From the NCBI RefSeq assembly GCF_009760925.1, contig NZ_VRLV01000009.1, positions 248,001 to 312,000 on the forward strand: a stretch of DNA of 64,000 bases, written 5' to 3'. This stretch comes from Nonomuraea typhae. GTDB lineage: Bacteria; Actinomycetota; Actinomycetes; Streptosporangiales; Streptosporangiaceae. The stretch's first letter is position 1. Each line of letters starts with the position of its first letter. Below the pieces are notes generated by a model. The model was not told the origin of the DNA. It did not search any database and saw only the letters and a list, made by a program, of their open reading frames with translations. Shown here in pieces: positions 60,468 to 64,000 of the stretch. Made by a program: the position numbers and the translations under genes.

Positions 60468-60491
60468 GGACGCTCCTTCAGGCGGATCGCC
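60385..60491. repeat. Four tandem 26/27-bp translation-initiation modules
   Basis: Units start at 60385, 60411, 60438 and 60465 (plus coordinates). On the minus strand each is GAAGGA(G/A)CG followed by 2-3 nt and a start codon: ATG (60467), GTG (60440), GTG (60413), ATG (60387). The last unit is 26 nt, which shifts the frame so that only the last ATG begins amaP. The outermost copy overlaps the end of the DUF6286 gene. Confidence 0.9.
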
Positions 60492-61021
60492 ACCCGGTGC
60501 TCCTGGACGGGGCCGAGCGCGGCCAGCCGTGCCAGGACGGCCTCACGGACCGCGTCGCCGGTGGCGGCGTCGTTCCAGCCGCTGGTGGTCGCGGTGACGG
60601 TCACGGTACGGCGGCGCGTCACGGCACGGGCCGACCGGACACCGGGCACCTCGGCGGCGGCCCGGGCCAGCGCGGTGGTGAAGCTCTGCCGGCGCATACC
60701 GATGACGAGGTCCGGGTCCCCGGTGCGCAGCGGCACGAGCCGGGGCCGTCCCGGCAGGAACGCCGTGAGCAGGAGCGCCAGGCCGATCAGCGTCACGAGG
60801 GCGGCCCCGATCAGCACGGCCGGGCTCTGCCACATCGTGCCGCGCCCCCACGCGAGCAACGCCGGGCCGGGCAGCCAGCCGAGCGACCGGCCGAACAGCC
60901 GCGCGATCACCTCTGCGGCCACGACCGTGCCCAGGACCGCCAGCAGTGCCGCGACGATCACCGCGGGCACCGTCCGGCCCGGCCGGAACGCGCCCAGCGC
61001 CGCCCGATCCCCGGCGCTCAT
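60464..61021 (-). CDS. DUF6286-type membrane protein
   Basis: 185 residues, two TM helices (about 18-40 and 64-90) and a cytoplasmic domain (VIGMRRQSFTTALARAAAEV, TVTVTATTSGW). DUF6286 proteins accompany Asp23/AmaP genes in actinobacteria; the domain is distantly AmaP-like. The ATG at 61021 overlaps the preceding stop by 4 nt (ATGA). The end lies within the first RBS-repeat unit. Confidence 0.8.
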   Translation of the reverse strand: MSAGDRAALGAFRPGRTVPAVIVAALLAVLGTVVAAEVIARLFGRSLGWLPGPALLAWGRGTMWQSPAVLIGAALVTLIGLALLLTAFLPGRPRLVPLRTGDPDLVIGMRRQSFTTALARAAAEVPGVRSARAVTRRRTVTVTATTSGWNDAATGDAVREAVLARLAALGPVQEHRVAIRLKERP

Positions 61022-61383
61022 GGCGCACCCGGCGCGAGATGGGTCACGACGACGTCCACCTCGGACACCCTCAGCCCGGTCAGCCTGCCCAGTTCGCCGG
61101 CCAGTTCCTCCCGGATGCGCCGGGTGGCGGCCCGCAACGGCGCCGGGTACCCGACGGTCACGAACAGCCGGACCCGGACCTGGTCGCCGTCCACCCGGGC
61201 GGCCGTGGTGCGCGTCCACGGCAGCCCGTCGTGCGCGGTCACCGCGCGGACGCCGGCCAGCGACTCGGCGAGCCGGCAGGTGATGCGGGTGGCCGCCCGG
61301 TCGGTGATCGAGGTACGGCCGCGCAGCTCCGCCGGCACGCGCTGGGCGGGCAGGCGGACCGGCTCGGCGGACGTCGTGCTCAC
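61018..61383 (-). CDS. Asp23/Gls24-family protein (short, GTG start)
   Basis: 121 residues. Core Asp23 pattern: GRTSITDRAATRITCRLAES, DGDQVRVRLFVTVGYPAPLR and a closing LTGLRVSEVDVVVTHL. Family members are cell-envelope-stress proteins that multimerise at the membrane through AmaP. GTG at 61383 overlaps the stop of the small TM protein (GTGA). Confidence 0.88.
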   Translation of the reverse strand: MSTTSAEPVRLPAQRVPAELRGRTSITDRAATRITCRLAESLAGVRAVTAHDGLPWTRTTAARVDGDQVRVRLFVTVGYPAPLRAATRRIREELAGELGRLTGLRVSEVDVVVTHLAPGAP

Positions 61384-61565
61384 TTGCGCCTCACGGTCAG
61401 GTGGGCCACGCTCACCTCGCCGCCTTCGGCGATGCGGCCGATCAGGAAGCCGAGCGCGCCGAGCAGCAGCACGAGCACGAACGCGCCGATGCCGCCGAAG
61501 GCGCCGGCCAGGCCGAGCACCATGCCGACGGCCATGCCGATCAGTGCCAGCGGGTGGTAGCTCAT
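61380..61565 (-). CDS. Small two-helix membrane protein (DUF2273-like)
   Basis: 61 residues, almost entirely hydrophobic (IGMAVGMVLGLAGAFGGIGA, FVLVLLLGALGFLIGR) with a short basic tail (SVAHLTVRRK). Members of this size sit in Asp23/AmaP operons in many actinobacteria and Firmicutes. ATG 61565 overlaps the preceding stop by 4 nt. Confidence 0.85.
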   Translation of the reverse strand: MSYHPLALIGMAVGMVLGLAGAFGGIGAFVLVLLLGALGFLIGRIAEGGEVSVAHLTVRRK

Positions 61566-61951
61566 GGGATCTCCTCCAGATCCTCGACGATCAGGTCCAC
61601 GACGAGCGGGCCTTCGACGGGCGGGTTGTCGACGAGCGGGACTTCGGCGGGCGGGACTTCGGCGGGCGGGACTTCGGTGGGCGGGTCTTCGACGAGGTCG
61701 TCGATGCGGATGTTCACCGGCAGGGGGCCGACGAGGCCCGCCACCGCCCGCCGTACGTCGTCGGCGAGGTCCGGCAGCGGGTGCCCGGCCCGGGCGGCGA
61801 TCGAGATCTCGACGCCGTCGTCGCGCACCGCCACCCCGGCCAGCCGTTCGCCGGGGAGGTAGGTGGCGACGGTCCCGAAGGGGCCGCCGGTCAGCCCGGC
61901 CACCCCGGGGACGCGGAGCGCCTCGTCCGCGATCGCCCGGGCGTCGGTCAT
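61562..61951 (-). CDS. Asp23-family-like protein with Pro-Ala-Glu-Val repeat tail
   Basis: 129 residues. The N-terminal 85 residues have an Asp23-like core (ALRVPGVAGLTGGPFGTVAT, GVEISIAARAGHPLPDLADD, VRRAVAGLVG), followed by a tail with five-residue repeats (EVPPAEVPPAEVPLVDNPP). Weaker than the other family members and could be an Asp23 relative specific to the operon. Overlaps the neighbours by 4 nt on both sides. Confidence 0.78.
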   Translation of the reverse strand: MTDARAIADEALRVPGVAGLTGGPFGTVATYLPGERLAGVAVRDDGVEISIAARAGHPLPDLADDVRRAVAGLVGPLPVNIRIDDLVEDPPTEVPPAEVPPAEVPLVDNPPVEGPLVVDLIVEDLEEIP

Positions 61952-62418
61952 TGGACCCGGGGTTCCTTCTTGGGCGCGTCCTCGGACTTCTGACCGGGCA
62001 GGTGAACGTCGTCGACCTTGATGTTGACCTCGGTCACCTCCAGGCCGCACATGCGCTCGATGGCCGAGATCACGTTCTTGCGCACGGCCGAGGCCAGGTC
62101 GGGGATGGCGCTGCCGTACTCGACGACGAGGTCGAGATCGACGGCGGCCTGACGTTCGCCGACCTCGACGGAGACGCCCTGCGCGACGCTCTTGTCGGCG
62201 CCGACGAAGCCGCGCACGGTCCCCATGGCCCGCGCGGCGCCGCCGCCCATGTCGAAGACGCCGCTGACCTCACGGGCGGCCAGCCCGGCGATCTTGGCGA
62301 CGACTCCGTCGTCGATGGTCGTGGTGCCCATGTCGCTGGTGAGCGCGCCGGTCATGGTCCCGTTCTGGGTCCGTGCCCGTGGTACGGCCGGCGTCTCCTT
62401 GACCGTGGCTTCCGACAC
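61948..62418 (-). CDS. Asp23/Gls24 family envelope-stress protein
   Basis: 156 residues, first gene of the operon. Asp23 pattern: TTTIDDGVVAKIAGLAAREV, SGVFDMGGGAARAMGTVRGF, QAAVDLDLVVEYGSAIPD, GLEVTEVNIKVDDVHL. GTG at 62418. Upstream (62419-62593), GTAAC-N8-GTTAC at 62455-62472 lies in the divergent region, and TATGGT is a possible -10 on the minus strand. The operon is likely stress induced, by analogy with the family. Confidence 0.9.
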   Translation of the reverse strand: MSEATVKETPAVPRARTQNGTMTGALTSDMGTTTIDDGVVAKIAGLAAREVSGVFDMGGGAARAMGTVRGFVGADKSVAQGVSVEVGERQAAVDLDLVVEYGSAIPDLASAVRKNVISAIERMCGLEVTEVNIKVDDVHLPGQKSEDAPKKEPRVQ

Positions 62419-62581
62419 GATCCGTCACCCCCGAGAATTGATTCGTCACCATAAGTAACTGTTTCTTGTTACATAACCGACAAATCCAGAAAAATGCGGC
62501 CTGACCTGCATTCATGGACAAGTCATGACTTGCTGCTGGCCGCCATCGGCCCACGTGGGGCGAGCTCCGGCACGTCGGCGC

Positions 62582-62587
62582 TAGCCT
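62582..62587 (+). promoter_or_regulatory. Leaderless -10 box of the FAH gene
   Basis: TAGCCT followed by 6 nt and the GTG at 62594, no RBS. Shows that the leaderless pattern also works with GTG here. Confidence 0.5.
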
Positions 62588-62593
62588 TGTCAG

Positions 62594-63370
62594 GTGCGTA
62601 TAGCGAGGTTCTCCACAGGCGACGATCCCGTATTCGGCGTGGTCGAAGGCGGCCCGGGCGAGGAGTTCGTCTCCACGATCGCCGGCCATCCCTTCAACCA
62701 GGTGCAGTTCACCGGCGAGCGGTACCCGCTGGCCCAGGTCAAGCTGCTGGCCCCGATGCTGCCGAGCAAGGTCATCGCCATCGGCCGCAACTACGCCGAG
62801 CACGCCGCCGAACTGGGCAACGAGGTGCCGGAGGAGCCGCTCATCTTCCTCAAGCCCTCGACCTCGGTCATCGGCCACGGTCAGCCGATCGCCTACCCGA
62901 CGTCGCTGTCCCACCGCGTCGACTACGAGGGTGAGCTGGCCGTCGTCATCGGCCGGCTGTGCCGCGAGGTCCCGGTCGAGCGCGTCAAGGACGTCATCTT
63001 CGGCTACACCTGCGCCAACGACGTCACCGCCCGCGACCTGCAGAAGAAGGACGGGCAGTTCACCCGGGCCAAGGGGTTCGACACCTTCTGCCCGCTGGGC
63101 CCCTGGATCCAGACCGACCTCGACCCGGCCGACCTCGCACTGACCACCACGGTCAACGGCGACGTGCGCCAGAGCGGGCGCACGAACCAGCTCATCAACG
63201 ACATCCCCGCGCTGGTGGCCTACGTCAGCGCCATCATGACGCTGATCCCCGGCGACGTGATCCTCACCGGAACCCCGGCGGGCGTGGGCCCGCTGGAGGT
63301 CGGCGACGAGGTCAGCGTCGGCATCGAGGGCATCGGCACACTCACGAACAAGGTGGTTTCCCGTGACTGA
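62594..63370 (+). CDS. Fumarylacetoacetate hydrolase family protein
   Basis: 258 residues of the FAH/HpcE family. Metal-binding and active-site region: KVIAIGRNYAEHAAELGNEV, SHRVDYEGELAVVIGRLC, YTCANDVTARDLQ, GRTNQLINDIPALVAYVS, ILTGTPAGVGPLEVGDEV. Members hydrolyse or decarboxylate 2,4-dioxo acids; the true substrate is unknown. GTG 62594 appears leaderless. The 3' end overlaps gltX by 8 nt, so the two are co-translated, an order often seen in actinobacteria. Confidence 0.94.
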   Translation: MRIARFSTGDDPVFGVVEGGPGEEFVSTIAGHPFNQVQFTGERYPLAQVKLLAPMLPSKVIAIGRNYAEHAAELGNEVPEEPLIFLKPSTSVIGHGQPIAYPTSLSHRVDYEGELAVVIGRLCREVPVERVKDVIFGYTCANDVTARDLQKKDGQFTRAKGFDTFCPLGPWIQTDLDPADLALTTTVNGDVRQSGRTNQLINDIPALVAYVSAIMTLIPGDVILTGTPAGVGPLEVGDEVSVGIEGIGTLTNKVVSRD

Positions 63371-64000
63371 TCTGCGGGTGCGGTTCGCGCCCTCACCGAC
63401 CGGCATGTTCCACGTGGGCGGCGCCCGCACCGCGCTGTTCAACTGGGCGCTGGCCGAACAGTCGGGCGGCACCTTCGTGCTGCGCATCGAGGACACCGAC
63501 GCCTCGCGCAACCAGCCGGAGTGGACCGAGGGCATCATCTCCGCGCTCGACTGGATCGGCGTCAACGGCACCAACCCGGCCTTCGAAGGCCCCTACTTCC
63601 AGTCGGCCTTCGAGCCGCAGCACCGCGAGGCCGTCGCCAAACTGCTGGCCGACGGGCGCGCCTACTACTGCGACTGCACCCGCGAGGACCTGGTCGCCCG
63701 CACCGGCTCCGAGCACAAGGGCTACGACGGCCACTGCCGCGGGCGCGGCCTGACCGCGGGCGCGGTGCGTTTCCGCACCCCCGACGAGGGCGTCACCGTG
63801 GTCGAGGACGTCATCCGCGGCCGGGTCGAGTTCCCCAACGACGCGCAGGAGGACTTCGTCATCGCCCGCACCGACGGCTCCCCGCTGTACGTGCTGGCCA
63901 ACGCGGTCGACGACATCACCCAGAGCATCACCCACGTCGTGCGCGGCGAGGAGCACCTGGGCAACGCCGCCAAGCAGGTCATGCTCTGGCCCGCCCTCGG
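63363..64000 (+). CDS. gltX: Glutamyl-tRNA synthetase (5' part; runs off window)
   Basis: Class I synthetase charging tRNA-Glu. The frame is open from GTG 63363 to the end: VTDLRVRFAPSPTGMFHVGG shows the HIGH-region (here HVGG, as in actinobacterial GltX), then LRIEDTDASRNQPEWTEG, YYCDCTREDLVARTG and a zinc-like Cys region, and HVVRGEEHLGNAAKQVML. The KMSKS motif is outside the window. It overlaps the FAH stop by 8 nt, so it is expressed in the same transcript. Confidence 0.96.
   Translation, partial: MTDLRVRFAPSPTGMFHVGGARTALFNWALAEQSGGTFVLRIEDTDASRNQPEWTEGIISALDWIGVNGTNPAFEGPYFQSAFEPQHREAVAKLLADGRAYYCDCTREDLVARTGSEHKGYDGHCRGRGLTAGAVRFRTPDEGVTVVEDVIRGRVEFPNDAQEDFVIARTDGSPLYVLANAVDDITQSITHVVRGEEHLGNAAKQVMLWPAL

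Overview
This is a 64 kb chromosomal stretch from a high-GC actinobacterium. The evidence is strongly GC-biased third codon positions, many GTG starts, leaderless-type starts (TAnnnT 6-8 nt before ATG/GTG), LAL and MarR/PadR regulators, a DUF574-type methyltransferase, an ECF41 sigma factor and an AmaP/Asp23 operon. The order ilvB-ilvN-ilvC ... serA ... leuB ... ilvE ... cimA ... gltX fits Streptosporangiales (Streptosporangiaceae-like); that placement is inference from gene content. I see no tRNA, rRNA, CRISPR, IS element, prophage or plasmid signature.

Layout. 1-5.3 kb: a tripartite tricarboxylate transporter (tctC-tctB-tctA, minus strand), divergent from a CitA/DctS-type sensor kinase and its response regulator. 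5.4-12.2 kb: a VanW-type wall protein, a sorbosone-dehydrogenase-like lipoprotein, a D-2-hydroxyacid dehydrogenase and a 10-TM PAS-GGDEF-EAL protein. 12.2-15.7 kb: ilvBNC behind a leader-peptide attenuator. 15.8-31 kb: ECF41 sigma factor and membrane partner, a kinase with a seven-repeat WD40 tail, an MFS pump facing a LAL regulator, a MarR/DMT pair on a shared operator, a C39-like protein, a CAP protein, an APH kinase, a PBP4-type carboxypeptidase and a DUF1707-FHA protein. 31-38.1 kb: a PadR-ABC exporter operon, a GPH-type symporter overlapping a methyltransferase, and a large repeat island. 38.1-41.3 kb: SseB-like protein, serA, then an orphan leader peptide and a micro-protein. 41.3-46.7 kb: sugar ABC operon with a ROK kinase and a divergent ROK repressor. 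46.9-54.7 kb: NlpC/P60 protein, leuB, ilvE, O-methyltransferase, Uma2-fold protein, DsbA-like protein, and cimA behind a second attenuator. 54.7-59.8 kb: a three-domain amidase, a heparinase II/III-type lyase, HD protein, DUF574 methyltransferase and ABM monooxygenase. 59.8-62.4 kb: Asp23/AmaP envelope operon. 62.6-64 kb: fumarylacetoacetate-hydrolase-family protein and the 5' part of gltX.

The metabolic backbone is branched-chain amino acid synthesis: IlvB/N and IlvC for Ile and Val, CimA for 2-oxobutyrate via citramalate, LeuB, and the transaminase IlvE. SerA adds the entry to serine. ilvB and cimA each follow a short ORF rich in Ile/Leu/Val codons and a hairpin with a T-tract, so both look attenuated by charged-tRNA supply. 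A third leaderless short ORF (MRQVLVLITCRGGAC) after serA looks like a leader but has no recognised target.

The most unusual structures are (a) four tandem 26-27 bp ribosome-binding-site/start modules before amaP, which make a 27-codon mini-ORF; (b) a 14-bp G-rich tandem array with higher-order structure at 37.5-37.7 kb and related repeat islands elsewhere; (c) a MarR operator whose two arms contain the -10 boxes of two divergent, apparently leaderless genes; and (d) the orphan leader/micro-protein locus. All start choices and RNA foldings were made by eye.
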